From Chlorobiaceae bacterium (GTDB lineage Bacteria > Bacteroidota > Ignavibacteria > UBA10030 > SZUA-254): DNA of 35,519 nt. Made by a program: the position numbers and the translations under genes. Every line of letters starts with the position of its first letter. Position 1 is the first letter of the stretch. Below the pieces are notes generated by a model. That model was not told the DNA's origin. It saw only the letters and a list, made by a program, of their open reading frames with translations, and did no database searches. The DNA is taken from NCBI GenBank assembly GCA_013824245.1, contig PNNN01000001.1:1-35519 (forward strand), read 5' to 3'. Below, piece by piece: positions 15,949 through 24,878 of the stretch.

Positions 15949-17355
15949 TTACTTTTCAGATGCTTTTTCGATTGCGGAGAGGATTTTATAATATCCTGTA
16001 CACCGACAAAGATTGCCAGTTATTGCCTGCTTAATTTCATCCTTCGAAGGACTTGTTTTTTCCTCCAACAGTTTTACTGCTGACATAACAAAGCCAGGTG
16101 AACAATAACCACATTGTATTGCACCTTCTTGAATAAACGCATCTTGCACCCTGTGCAGTTGACCGTTCTGCGTGATACCCTCAATCGTAACAACTTTAGT
16201 ACGATGAGCACGAGCCGCCGGCACCAGACATCCCATTACAGCAATACCGTCAAGGAATACTGTACAAGCGCCACACTCTCCCTCTCCGCATCCTTCTTTT
16301 GTTCCTGTGAGCAACGCGTTTTCCCTAATCAGATCAAGTAAGTTTTTTTTATGAACATTAATAAATTCGTATGTCTTTCCATTAATCTCAATTTCGATTT
16401 TAGTTGTATGATCAAATTCTAAAGATTTCTCCTGCATGGGTTTATACGTTGAAGTGTTTTGACCCCAAAGGACAACAGGATCCTGGTATTCCACTTTCTT
16501 GCTTACAGCGGCTTGATCAAGACCGCGTTTAACCAATACACTTACCATTTTCCGTCGGTAATTCGCAGAAGATCGAATGTCGGTTATTGGAGAAGTTTCT
16601 TCAGATGCGATTTTTCCAGCCTCAACAAATAATTTATCTGATATTTTTTTACCAAGCAAATATTTTTCTGTTTTATTCGCTCTGATAACAGTGGGCGCAA
16701 CAGCGCCGATTGCGATTCTCGCCTCAAAGATTTCTTGATCAATAATGTTTATTACAACTGATACGTTTAGTACAGAAATAGCCTGGGCTCGCCGAAGTGC
16801 ATGCTTGTAAAAAACACTTTTTAAATTATCAGATAGCCCTTTAAAATAAATTTCCGTAACGATTTCCCCAGGCTCCATTTTTGTTTTTCTTACTCCGGAA
16901 TAGAAGTCATTTATCTCTATCTCTCTAATCCCTTTATTAGAAGCGAGTACAATTTTTGCATTTAATACCATGAGTGCTGAAATGGTATCATTTGCAGGCG
17001 ATGCAGTAACCACATTTCCTATGATGGTTCCGCGATTTCGAATTTGTGGCGACCCCACTTGCGCGCAAGCCTGAAAAAGACAAGCTGCATATTTTTGGAT
17101 AATTTTGGATTTAAAGCAGTGATTGTGCGTTGCAAGTGGACCTATGTGCACATATTCTTTATTATCAATAGTTATCTGATCGAGACCCTCAATTCGGGAA
17201 ATATCGATAATTTCTGTCACAGCAGGATGTAAACCCCGTTCAATTTCCAGAAGCAGGTCTGTCCCACCTGAAATCAATTTTGCGCTATTGGTATATTTAG
17301 AATATAGCTCAACAGCATCATGTAGATTGTTTACGATGAAGTATTTCTCCCACAT
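15949..17355 (-). CDS. molybdenum hydroxylase electron-transfer subunit: FAD domain fused to 2Fe-2S domain
   Basis: The 468-residue product joins two subunits that are usually separate. Residues 1-285 are a CoxM-type FAD domain, with GGTDLL (30-35), GPLATHN (72-78) and the RNRGTIIGNVVTASP segment (106-120). Residues about 318-468 are a CoxS-type iron-sulfur protein with both clusters: Cys356, Cys361, Cys364, Cys376 (plant-type) and Cys415, Cys418, Cys450, Cys452. The order FAD then Fe-S is the reverse of eukaryotic xanthine dehydrogenase, which runs Fe-S, FAD, Mo. It should pass electrons from the Mo subunit at 13336-15558 to an acceptor, which is not known. AAAGGTGG lies before the ATG, after a 10-base gap from xdhC. 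Confidence 0.9.
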   Translation of the reverse strand: MWEKYFIVNNLHDAVELYSKYTNSAKLISGGTDLLLEIERGLHPAVTEIIDISRIEGLDQITIDNKEYVHIGPLATHNHCFKSKIIQKYAACLFQACAQVGSPQIRNRGTIIGNVVTASPANDTISALMVLNAKIVLASNKGIREIEINDFYSGVRKTKMEPGEIVTEIYFKGLSDNLKSVFYKHALRRAQAISVLNVSVVINIIDQEIFEARIAIGAVAPTVIRANKTEKYLLGKKISDKLFVEAGKIASEETSPITDIRSSANYRRKMVSVLVKRGLDQAAVSKKVEYQDPVVLWGQNTSTYKPMQEKSLEFDHTTKIEIEINGKTYEFINVHKKNLLDLIRENALLTGTKEGCGEGECGACTVFLDGIAVMGCLVPAARAHRTKVVTIEGITQNGQLHRVQDAFIQEGAIQCGYCSPGFVMSAVKLLEEKTSPSKDEIKQAITGNLCRCTGYYKILSAIEKASEK

Positions 17356-17365
17356 GTTTCCACCT

Positions 17366-18157
17366 TTAATTGGATTTCATCATCTTTCCTGAACTTGCAT
17401 TTGCAACCATCATAACTTCAGCAATGATGCTTAAGGCTATTTCCTGAGGGGTTTCTGCATTAAGCTCCAGTCCCATTGGCGAATGTATTTTATCAATTTT
17501 TTCCTTGGTTATACCTTTATCGAGTAGTTCTTTTTTTGTTAACTCCCAACGCCGTTTGGAACCAATTACACCTATGTATCCGGTTTCTGTTTCTAGCAAT
17601 ACTGGAAGACCTTCGACATCAACGCTAGAACTCTTTGTAGTAAGCACCAAGAATGTGAAAGGATTAATCTTTACCAGTTGTGGAATTTCTGAAATTGGGC
17701 ATATTATATATTCATCAGCTTCCGGAATATAAACAGGATTACAAAACTCTGGTCTTTCGTCTGTTATCACGACACGATAGTCCAGCCACTTTCCCAAATG
17801 GGCAACTTGTTTTCCAACATGACCTGCACCAACGACAACCAGGGTTAATTTCGGAATGATCGGTTCCACATAAACCTCAACTTGACCACCACAAATCCCG
17901 GGATCGCCTTTTTCAGGATTTACCAGGCTGTATTTTAAAATTTTGTTTTTTCTTTCCTTTAAAGCTTTTAATGCTTCTTCTATTACTAAATGTTCAATTA
18001 AACCTCCACCGACAGTTCCAGAAATCTTCCCATCTGAAAAGACTAGCATCTTTGAGCCTTCATGGCGAGGAGTAGACCCGCTAGATGAAACAATCGTACA
18101 AAAAACAAATGCTTCTCCGGTTTTCTCAATGGAGGCAATTTGTTGATAAATCGACAT
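17366..18157 (-). CDS. xdhC: XdhC/CoxI family molybdenum hydroxylase maturation factor
   Basis: The 263-residue protein has the XdhC/CoxI N-terminal domain (about 10-80), with SSSGSTPRHEGSKMLV and GTVGGGLIE, and a C-terminal XdhC_C Rossmann domain with VVVGAGHVGKQVAHLG (107-122). XdhC binds sulfurated molybdenum cofactor and inserts it into xanthine-dehydrogenase-type enzymes, interacting with the cysteine desulfurase that adds the terminal sulfur. Its presence implies the hydroxylases here carry the sulfido form. Start and upstream stop overlap (TAATG), and its GGAGG ribosome site lies inside the end of the pyrophosphatase gene. It could serve either or both hydroxylases. Confidence 0.9.
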   Translation of the reverse strand: MSIYQQIASIEKTGEAFVFCTIVSSSGSTPRHEGSKMLVFSDGKISGTVGGGLIEHLVIEEALKALKERKNKILKYSLVNPEKGDPGICGGQVEVYVEPIIPKLTLVVVGAGHVGKQVAHLGKWLDYRVVITDERPEFCNPVYIPEADEYIICPISEIPQLVKINPFTFLVLTTKSSSVDVEGLPVLLETETGYIGVIGSKRRWELTKKELLDKGITKEKIDKIHSPMGLELNAETPQEIALSIIAEVMMVANASSGKMMKSN

Positions 18158-19503
18158 TAATCCTCCAATAATCCTAATACAACCGGTAATAATTGTTTTT
18201 TTCTTGATACAACTCCTTCAGCTAACCGGGTGTCGTCACTGAGAGTAATATACGGTAACTCATCAAGAATAGCAGGAGGATTTGATAAAATAAGTCTGCT
18301 TGACCCTCTAACAATATCTGTCACCATTAACATCGCAAAATTTACTTTCTTATTCGCCCTGAGTGAATCAAGTGCGGTTTGGAGCATTGAAAGGTGTTCG
18401 TTAATTTCGTTCAGATCGCTAACTTCAGCTTGTGCAATGGCAAAATCATAAACACCCGCATTGTACACTTTCAGGTCACTTGTAACCACATCTTGTGCGG
18501 TACGATTACTCAATCCTGCGCTGGCAGAAAGCACTTTTATTCCAAAACTATGGCTTGTCTCCAGTTCCAGTCGACTTCCTTTGACAAATGCCCACCTTGA
18601 AAGACGTTCGGCGGCTTTTTTATCTCTCTCAGTTGTCGTCGGACTAGTTAAATTTAGGGTATCCGAAAGAAGCCCTGCAAGCATTAATCCAGATATAGCA
18701 GGTGGAGCGCTAAACCCGGATTCTTCCATTCGTTCTGATACGAGAGTGCTTGTGCTTCCAACAATATCTACAGACATTTTAATCGGGATATGTGTTGAAG
18801 GGTTACCTAATCGATGGTGATCCAGGATTTCAAGAAGTTGAGCTTCTTCAAGCGACGCAACGGATTGCTGCGCTTCGTTGTGATCTACTAACACAATTCT
18901 GATTCTCGGCGGGTTAAGAAGATCTCTCTGTCGGCAAATCCCGACGTAGTTGCCTTTTTCATCAACAACCCAAAACTCATCCCCTTCTTCTCTTAAAATG
19001 CGATTTACCACGTCTTTTATTTTTGTGTTGACGTTAAATTTTAAGATATTTGTGTCTGCCGCGTCCTTACAGGGCAGTTCAAGAATTTTGCTGATCCCTA
19101 TATCCTGGTTTTTAGGATTAACCCCTACCATCTTTCCCATAAAATTAAAAAGACTTCTCCCAGTGATCAAACCAAATGGATCTCCTCCAGGATTTAATAC
19201 AGGAGCAATTCCACCGGTTCTTGTAGCTATCGCCCACGCATCTCTAAGGGGGCTCTCTGGCGTTGTAGAATCTAACCTTCTAACGACCGATTCAAAACGA
19301 GGACTGGCATCCGTAATTAATACCGGCGCTTCCATTTTTAATAATTTTAATATCCAAGCAGTTTGGGTATTTGTTGCACCAGCACGGGCTGCAACAGTAT
19401 CTAATCCATCTCGCTCCCTCAATAACCAAGCATATCCGATTGCCGAAGCTATTGAATCAGTGTCAGGGTTAACATGTCCAACAACGTATACTTGGGAGCC
19501 CAT
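18157..19503 (-). CDS. ppaC: family II manganese-dependent inorganic pyrophosphatase with CBS domains
   Basis: This is a 448-residue DHH-superfamily protein. The N-terminal metal-binding GHVNPDTDS gives His10, Asp14 and Asp16. A CBS pair follows (about 60-125 and 150-198, each ending in a hydrophobic strand such as FGLITGRSLF or YVGICRQRDLL), inserted into the DHH domain. That domain resumes with VDHNE (Asp207, His208) and LDHH (Asp228 to His230). The C-terminal DHHA2 domain has the substrate-binding SRKKQLLP. The CBS pair is normally a nucleotide sensor; there is no DRTGG domain between the repeats, unlike some clostridial forms. The enzyme hydrolyses PPi. It lies between the two hydroxylase gene sets, with 18 bases to one and a 1-base overlap with xdhC, so it is probably coexpressed with PPi-producing MocA and CofC enzymes. 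Confidence 0.9.
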   Translation of the reverse strand: MGSQVYVVGHVNPDTDSIASAIGYAWLLRERDGLDTVAARAGATNTQTAWILKLLKMEAPVLITDASPRFESVVRRLDSTTPESPLRDAWAIATRTGGIAPVLNPGGDPFGLITGRSLFNFMGKMVGVNPKNQDIGISKILELPCKDAADTNILKFNVNTKIKDVVNRILREEGDEFWVVDEKGNYVGICRQRDLLNPPRIRIVLVDHNEAQQSVASLEEAQLLEILDHHRLGNPSTHIPIKMSVDIVGSTSTLVSERMEESGFSAPPAISGLMLAGLLSDTLNLTSPTTTERDKKAAERLSRWAFVKGSRLELETSHSFGIKVLSASAGLSNRTAQDVVTSDLKVYNAGVYDFAIAQAEVSDLNEINEHLSMLQTALDSLRANKKVNFAMLMVTDIVRGSSRLILSNPPAILDELPYITLSDDTRLAEGVVSRKKQLLPVVLGLLED

Positions 19504-19521
19504 TCGATTAATATACCTTTC

Positions 19522-22419
19522 TCAAACACTCTTTAATGAACGCCAAATTCGTTCTGGCGTTGCTGGAATTTGGTTTAGTTTTGCACCACAAGCATTTTGG
19601 ATTGCATTTGCAACAGCTGGGGCGACACCATCCAATGGAATTTCTGCAACAGCCTTTACACCAAATGGGTGGGTTGGTTCAAATGATTCAACAAACATCG
19701 CTTCTATTTCTGGCATTTCGTCAACTCTAAAAATATGATAATCTTTTAAATCTTTTTCCCGAGCTACCCCTTTTTGGTCATAAAGCATTTCTTCGCATAC
19801 TGCGTACCCCAACGCCTGAACCATACCACCTTCAATTTGACCTGACGCAGTTAATGGATTAACAATCACGCCAGAATCAACTGCCATCACAAGTTTATCA
19901 ACAATCAATTTTCCTGTCTCAATATCTACAGTGACCTCAGCAAATTGAGCTGCAAATGGCGGAGGTGAAGATTTTGACATAAATGAGGCAATACCCATAA
20001 TTTGTTCTTGATCGTTGTGATGAAGTGTTTCAAGTGCGATATCTTTTAGGGAAATTCTTTTACGATTCTTTGCAATTGCATATTTGTCTTTTAAGACAAT
20101 ATCAACTGGAGAAAGTATTTCTTCAGCAGAAGACAACAAAGCAGCGGCGCGTATCTTAATCATGGCAGCAGCTTCTTCCGCTGCTTTGGTTACCGCTCCT
20201 CCAGAAATGTATGTTGTGCTCGATGCATACGCTCCTTTGTCAAATGGTGTGAAATCCGTGTCTGAAGAATAAACTAGAATATCATCAAGTGGAACGCCCA
20301 AAACTTCTGCTGCCATTTGCCCTAAAACGGTATCGGATCCGGTTCCAAGATCTGTAGCGCCAATCAGCAAGTTGAATGACCCGTCGTCATTCATTTTTAT
20401 ACTGGCTGCACCCATATCGAGATATGGAATTGCCGTGCCTTGCATAACCATGGCAACTCCAACCCCTTTACGCAAGTGAGGTTTGCCTGGAATGTTTTTC
20501 CAATTTACATTTAAAGCTTTTTCTTTCCATCCAATCGCTTTTTTACCCATTTCAACGCATTTTTCAAGACCCACGGTGTGAATAATCTCAGGTTTCGGTT
20601 CGCGTCCTTCACTCCATGCCGTGCTAAATGGGTGCAATTCACCAGAACGCAGTGCATTTTTCAGCCTAAACTCTATCGGATCAAGACCGAGCTCGTTCGC
20701 GATCAACTCCATTTGCCGTTCAACGGCCCAATATCCTTGAGGTACTCCATATCCGCGGTAAGCGCCAGCAGGTGGATGGTTTGTGTATACAACGTCTGCA
20801 TAAAACCGAATATTCGGCGCCTTGCGATATTTTCCGTCACCAACATAAAGCGCCATGGCTTTGTGTCCAGTATTTCCTGTAACAGTCAATGCATGACAAC
20901 CATAGGCGCCTGTGTCAGTTAATACTCGCATCTCGTTAGCAGTTATGGTTCCGTCTGCCATCACGCCAGTCTTCATCCATAATTTCATCGGATGTCTGGA
21001 TCTTGAAGCTATAAATTCCTCTTCACGTGTATATTCAAAACGAACAGGACGTCCGGTTGCAATCGTAAGATGCGCTGCAACATCTTCGACCAATATTTCT
21101 TGTTTTCCACCAAAACCTCCACCTATTCTAGGCTTGATCACTCTAATCCGTTTTATCGTGAGATTTAAGACTGGTGAGAGTATTCTTCGTGCGTGAAATG
21201 GAACTTGGGTACTTGATCGAATAACAAGTCTGTCATTTTCGTCCCAATACGTAATGACCACGTGAGGTTCGATATGAGCCTGTTGCACTTTGGGTACTTC
21301 AAATTCGTTTTCGAAGATTTTGTCTGCTTCTTTAAAACCAGAATCAACATCTCCGATATCGATCCTGATCTCAGCAGCTAGGTTCTTTATTGGGTTGGAA
21401 TTTGCAAAATTTATGTATTCTGGTTCATCATGGATTTTTGGAGTTTCCTGTAACATTGATTTCGTTGAATCCAATACAGCGGGCAGTTCTTCATATTCGA
21501 CTTCTATCAGGTCAATGGCTTGTTGTGCGATTTCTTCTGTCTCCGCAGCAACAAATGCTACCCGGTCGCCAACGAACCTCACCTTATTATCAAGGCTAAA
21601 GGTATCTAATGGACCAGGTATCGGGTCGGATTGGCCTGCGGTTGAATACACTACACGCGGTAAATCTTTCCAGGTTAGTACGGAGTGTACACCTGCTAGT
21701 TCCTTGGCCTTCTTTATGTTGATACTTTTTATTCGGGCATGAGCAACAGTGCTTAAAAGGACTTTTGCTACTAACATCCCTTGAAGATCAATATCCGCGG
21801 TAAAGGCTGGTTTTCCTTGAACCAATTTAATTGCATCAACCTTTATTTCATTTTTCCCAACCGTACTAAATCGATTTAATTCTATGTCAGATTGAATCTC
21901 TGGGCTCCAGGTTGCTTTTTCTATCACTTTCGAGTCTTGACTTTCCATCGACGCTGCTTTAATTGCGCTGACAGGTTTTTTATACCCAGTACACCGGCAT
22001 AGAACACCCGAAATAGCATCTCGAATTTCCGATTCTTCAGGATCAGGGTTTGAAGCCAACAGTGACTTACCGGCAAGCACCATTGCTGGGGTGCAATATC
22101 CACATTGGATGGCGCCTGATTCGATAAATGCTTGTTGTATCGGATCCAGTCCTACAGACTTCTTCCAACCTTGGTCTGGTCGTTCTCCAATTCCTTCAAT
22201 CGTCTCAACTTTATGCCCATCTGCTTGCGCCGCAAGCATTGAACATGAATTAATCGGCTTTCCATCAAACAACACAGTACAAGCCCCACATTCACCGGAT
22301 TTGCACCCACCTGATTTCGCACCGAAAAAACCAAGCCGTCGTAAAACAGTTAGCAAGTTTTCATTGACATTAATTTCCGTGGCAGTTGGAGTCTTGTTAA
22401 TCCATAGATGTAAGATCAT
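19522..22419 (-). CDS. molybdenum hydroxylase: 2Fe-2S domain fused to Mo-binding catalytic domain
   Basis: This 965-residue fusion starts with a CoxS-type iron-sulfur domain (1-155), with Cys39, Cys44, Cys47, Cys59 and Cys106, Cys109, Cys141, Cys143. A linker then leads into a full Ald_Xan_dh catalytic part (about 185-965). Mo-cofactor motifs include GGGFGGKQE and YRGYGVPQ, then TDLGTGSDT, and the catalytic Glu in GVKAVAE (Glu926). The last motif replaces the usual GxGE with AVAE but keeps the acid. The FAD subunit is the separate gene 19 bases upstream. GAGGAAG precedes the ATG. This arrangement, Fe-S fused to Mo, resembles XdhD-like enzymes of selenium-dependent hydroxylase loci. That comparison is my inference, and the substrate is unknown. 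Confidence 0.9.
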   Translation of the reverse strand: MILHLWINKTPTATEINVNENLLTVLRRLGFFGAKSGGCKSGECGACTVLFDGKPINSCSMLAAQADGHKVETIEGIGERPDQGWKKSVGLDPIQQAFIESGAIQCGYCTPAMVLAGKSLLASNPDPEESEIRDAISGVLCRCTGYKKPVSAIKAASMESQDSKVIEKATWSPEIQSDIELNRFSTVGKNEIKVDAIKLVQGKPAFTADIDLQGMLVAKVLLSTVAHARIKSINIKKAKELAGVHSVLTWKDLPRVVYSTAGQSDPIPGPLDTFSLDNKVRFVGDRVAFVAAETEEIAQQAIDLIEVEYEELPAVLDSTKSMLQETPKIHDEPEYINFANSNPIKNLAAEIRIDIGDVDSGFKEADKIFENEFEVPKVQQAHIEPHVVITYWDENDRLVIRSSTQVPFHARRILSPVLNLTIKRIRVIKPRIGGGFGGKQEILVEDVAAHLTIATGRPVRFEYTREEEFIASRSRHPMKLWMKTGVMADGTITANEMRVLTDTGAYGCHALTVTGNTGHKAMALYVGDGKYRKAPNIRFYADVVYTNHPPAGAYRGYGVPQGYWAVERQMELIANELGLDPIEFRLKNALRSGELHPFSTAWSEGREPKPEIIHTVGLEKCVEMGKKAIGWKEKALNVNWKNIPGKPHLRKGVGVAMVMQGTAIPYLDMGAASIKMNDDGSFNLLIGATDLGTGSDTVLGQMAAEVLGVPLDDILVYSSDTDFTPFDKGAYASSTTYISGGAVTKAAEEAAAMIKIRAAALLSSAEEILSPVDIVLKDKYAIAKNRKRISLKDIALETLHHNDQEQIMGIASFMSKSSPPPFAAQFAEVTVDIETGKLIVDKLVMAVDSGVIVNPLTASGQIEGGMVQALGYAVCEEMLYDQKGVAREKDLKDYHIFRVDEMPEIEAMFVESFEPTHPFGVKAVAEIPLDGVAPAVANAIQNACGAKLNQIPATPERIWRSLKSV

Positions 22420-22438
22420 ACTTCCTCATATTGAAATT

Positions 22439-23188
22439 TTATTTAAGTTCTTTTAATAATCTCATAGCCAGGTTTGTACCTGCATCTTGTCGGTATACAG
22501 AAGAGGCCCATTGATCAGATGAATCTGCTAAAACATTCTTAATCATAGTGATTAAATCGCCATTTACATCACCGTCAAAGGCTGTGACAGGGTTATCTCC
22601 AAAACCGCCAAAAGTTATTCTTGTTCGACCTGTTTTCCATTTTGCCACCGCGCAGCAAATTGTTGGTTGATCGTATGGACTGCGCCCCACTGACTCAAAT
22701 ACGACTTGCACGTCATTGTCAACTTTTATTTCAGAAATTAAAGCGGCCTTTTTCCAATCATGTCGTTTTGGCAGCCAATCTTCCAGAGATATACATATTT
22801 CACCAGGGAGCCACACAATTTGAGCATTAAGCGCTAACATTACTGTGAGAAGCGGAGATCGACCGTTTTCTGAAACAATTAGACCTGCAATTGTTCCCAT
22901 TACACGTTGATTCTTTGAACACTGTATCTTTATCGCCTCAACTACAGAACGGTTATCCTGATAAAAAACGATCATTTCTTCAAGTGTTGTTGTAGCGCCA
23001 ATTACAGTTAAGGTTTCTATTATCTTGATGTAATTTAAGCCAATGGACTGCAAATCTACAACTGCTATGTCATCACTTCTTTTTGCGAGAGTCAAACCAC
23101 CCCCCAATGGAATAGTAATTGGCTCGTTTCTTTGTAGCAATTCAACAGCTTCGCTAAGGGTTGCAGGTCTGAAGTACTCTAAAATCAT
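22439..23188 (-). CDS. molybdenum hydroxylase FAD-binding subunit (divergent, short)
   Basis: This 249-residue CoxM-type protein is shorter than the usual 280-290. It begins with the family's LEYFRPATLSEAVELL. The FAD loop reads PLGGGLTLA rather than AGGTDLL, and the second FAD motif reads MGTIAGLIVSENGRSPL in place of the usual GTIGGN...ASPxxD. The C-terminal domain is compact but still ends with a recognisable SSVYRQDAGTNLAMRLL helix. It is presumably the flavin subunit for the 2Fe-2S-Mo fusion 19 bases downstream. The changed loops raise the question of whether it binds FAD normally or docks another electron acceptor. AAAGGGA precedes the ATG. Confidence 0.8.
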   Translation of the reverse strand: MILEYFRPATLSEAVELLQRNEPITIPLGGGLTLAKRSDDIAVVDLQSIGLNYIKIIETLTVIGATTTLEEMIVFYQDNRSVVEAIKIQCSKNQRVMGTIAGLIVSENGRSPLLTVMLALNAQIVWLPGEICISLEDWLPKRHDWKKAALISEIKVDNDVQVVFESVGRSPYDQPTICCAVAKWKTGRTRITFGGFGDNPVTAFDGDVNGDLITMIKNVLADSSDQWASSVYRQDAGTNLAMRLLKELK

Positions 23189-23238
23189 TTCAATCCCTTT
23201 CTAATTTGCGCTCTGACCTCTAATGACTGAACTTGGGG

Positions 23239-24237
23239 TTATTTTTGTGCAAATGTATCAATCAGCAAATGAACATCGCCGCCAACTGGATATAGAATGG
23301 GACATGTGCAACCATTATTAACGTACTCAGCAACTTTTTTCTTTGCCTCTTCAGGTGTACCTGAAGCGGTAATTTTTATGATCAATTCTTCTGGAACCAG
23401 ATGCTTGGCTTTTGAGATCTGTTCATGAGTAGCCGGCCACCCCAAAATGGATTGAATTTTCTCAACAACATCCATCGAAACGCCTGAAGCTTTTGCGATA
23501 TGCGGCTGTTGTGCCAGGTACTGTGTCAATAATTCTCTGGTAGTATCGATTGCTTTGTCATGATCATTGTCAACCGAACAGACGATTAATTGAGGTCGAT
23601 CTATAGCATCAATAGTCTTTCCACTCTTTTTTGCACCAGCAATGAGTAAATCCATTGCTTTATTGTTGTATTCAGGCGGGACACAATAATTCAAAACAAC
23701 CCCATCTGCTATTTCTCCAGTCATTTCCATCATGTTATCGCCTGTTGCGCCAATGTAAACAGGAACATTGCGAGGTTCTTTTCTACCATGGACAACATCA
23801 AGCTCAATTCCATAAACTTGTATAAATTCACCTTCAAAACTTACCCGTTCCATATTTAATAACCGCTTAAGAATCGTAATTGTTTCCTTCATTGCGGTTA
23901 ATGGTTTCTTTCGATCGATTCCCACATTCTTGGCGAGAGGATCCCACCATGCGCCAATTCCACAGATGATTCTATCTGGCGCTAAATCGTCCAGGGTTAA
24001 GAATGTTGATGCAAGTAACCCTATATTCCTTGTCCAGTTATTGATGACACCTGAACCCACCTTCAATTTTTCTGTTACGGCGGCATAGGCCGCCATAGGA
24101 ACTATTGCATCCCGTACAAGCCGGCTTTCTGCTTGCCATACTGCTTCAAATCCTCGGCTTTCTGCGTATTTTACATATTCCAAACCATCCCTAAGCTCGT
24201 GGGCATCCTGCAGATACAAAGCGACTCTTTGCTTCAT
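23239..24237 (-). CDS. luciferase-like (LLM class) oxidoreductase, probably F420-dependent
   Basis: The 332-residue product is a luciferase-like TIM barrel of the Mer group, the archaeal methylene-tetrahydromethanopterin reductase type. It has [16 protein letters not shown] near the N-terminus, the [11 protein letters not shown] segment and [10 protein letters not shown] in the middle, and IYGATGD-like [12 protein letters not shown] further on. These features are typical of members that use F420 rather than FMN. The adjacent cofC, cofD and cofE genes strongly favour F420. I chose the ATG at 24237 over an upstream TTG because GGAGG lies 5 bases before it. The substrate is unknown. In context it may reduce or oxidise a pathway intermediate of the hydroxylases. 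Confidence 0.82.
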   Translation of the reverse strand: MKQRVALYLQDAHELRDGLEYVKYAESRGFEAVWQAESRLVRDAIVPMAAYAAVTEKLKVGSGVINNWTRNIGLLASTFLTLDDLAPDRIICGIGAWWDPLAKNVGIDRKKPLTAMKETITILKRLLNMERVSFEGEFIQVYGIELDVVHGRKEPRNVPVYIGATGDNMMEMTGEIADGVVLNYCVPPEYNNKAMDLLIAGAKKSGKTIDAIDRPQLIVCSVDNDHDKAIDTTRELLTQYLAQQPHIAKASGVSMDVVEKIQSILGWPATHEQISKAKHLVPEELIIKITASGTPEEAKKKVAEYVNNGCTCPILYPVGGDVHLLIDTFAQK

Positions 24238-24257
24238 AGTTCCTCCATACAAAATAT

Positions 24258-24878
24258 TTATACTGTGATTTTTTTGATATTGTTTTCAATTTCTTTTAAC
24301 AGGATCAAGTCTTCAGGTAGATCGAGATCAAGCCCAAGCACTTCTGACTCAACAATTTGTACGCGCGCACCAGCTTTTTCAGCCGCAGCCCTGTGAATAT
24401 TAAACGATCCTGGACCGTAACAAAACTCAATCAATTCTGCTGGATTAATGTATAAAGCATTGGTTCCGTCTTTCCTTCGATCTGGAGCGATAATTACTTC
24501 TGGTGGAGTGCTTGCGTTACCAATAAACTGTCTGACATGTTCAGGTTTTACGAGAGGAAGATCAGCAGGTAACACTAGAATTTCATTTGCGTGATATGCT
24601 TTTGCTACCATCGAAGCTCTTCTTAATGCAGTATTTAATTCAGGGCTTCCATCCTCTAATACAGTTCTGGCTGAAAATTCTCTGGCAATGGCAAGAGCAG
24701 AAGGATCACGACTTACTACCAATACTGTGTCAATTTCCTCCAGCGCTTTTAAGGTTTTCAATGTATTTATTAACATTGATTGATTCAATGCTGTTCGTTC
24801 GTCTTCATTCAATATACTTGATAACCGTGATTTCCCTCTTTTTAGTGGTTTTACAGGAATAATCGCCCAAAGCGTCAT
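24258..24878 (-). CDS. cofC: CofC/FbiD-type phospholactate/PEP guanylyltransferase
   Basis: This 206-residue enzyme of coenzyme F420 biosynthesis guanylates 2-phospholactate, or PEP in FbiD-type enzymes, to give the unstable donor that CofD uses, releasing PPi. Visible motifs are [14 protein letters not shown] (6-19), VLPADLPLV with the metal-binding Asp, [12 protein letters not shown], and GPGSFNIH followed by LDLDLPEDL near the end. The first gene product beyond it, CofD, overlaps by 4 bases, and the pair form one coupled unit. Which C3 acid is used cannot be decided by eye. AGAGGAA lies 8 bases before the ATG. Confidence 0.92.
   Translation of the reverse strand: MTLWAIIPVKPLKRGKSRLSSILNEDERTALNQSMLINTLKTLKALEEIDTVLVVSRDPSALAIAREFSARTVLEDGSPELNTALRRASMVAKAYHANEILVLPADLPLVKPEHVRQFIGNASTPPEVIIAPDRRKDGTNALYINPAELIEFCYGPGSFNIHRAAAEKAGARVQIVESEVLGLDLDLPEDLILLKEIENNIKKITV

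Noticed and set aside
18950..19738. A 262-codon plus-strand open frame opposite the pyrophosphatase and hydroxylase genes
   Set aside because: It lies antisense to two clearly conserved genes, has no recognisable motif or ribosome site, and its composition is that of a shadow frame.
21290..21742. A 150-codon plus-strand open frame opposite the 2Fe-2S-Mo fusion gene
   Set aside because: It mirrors conserved catalytic-domain sequence on the other strand and has no independent support.
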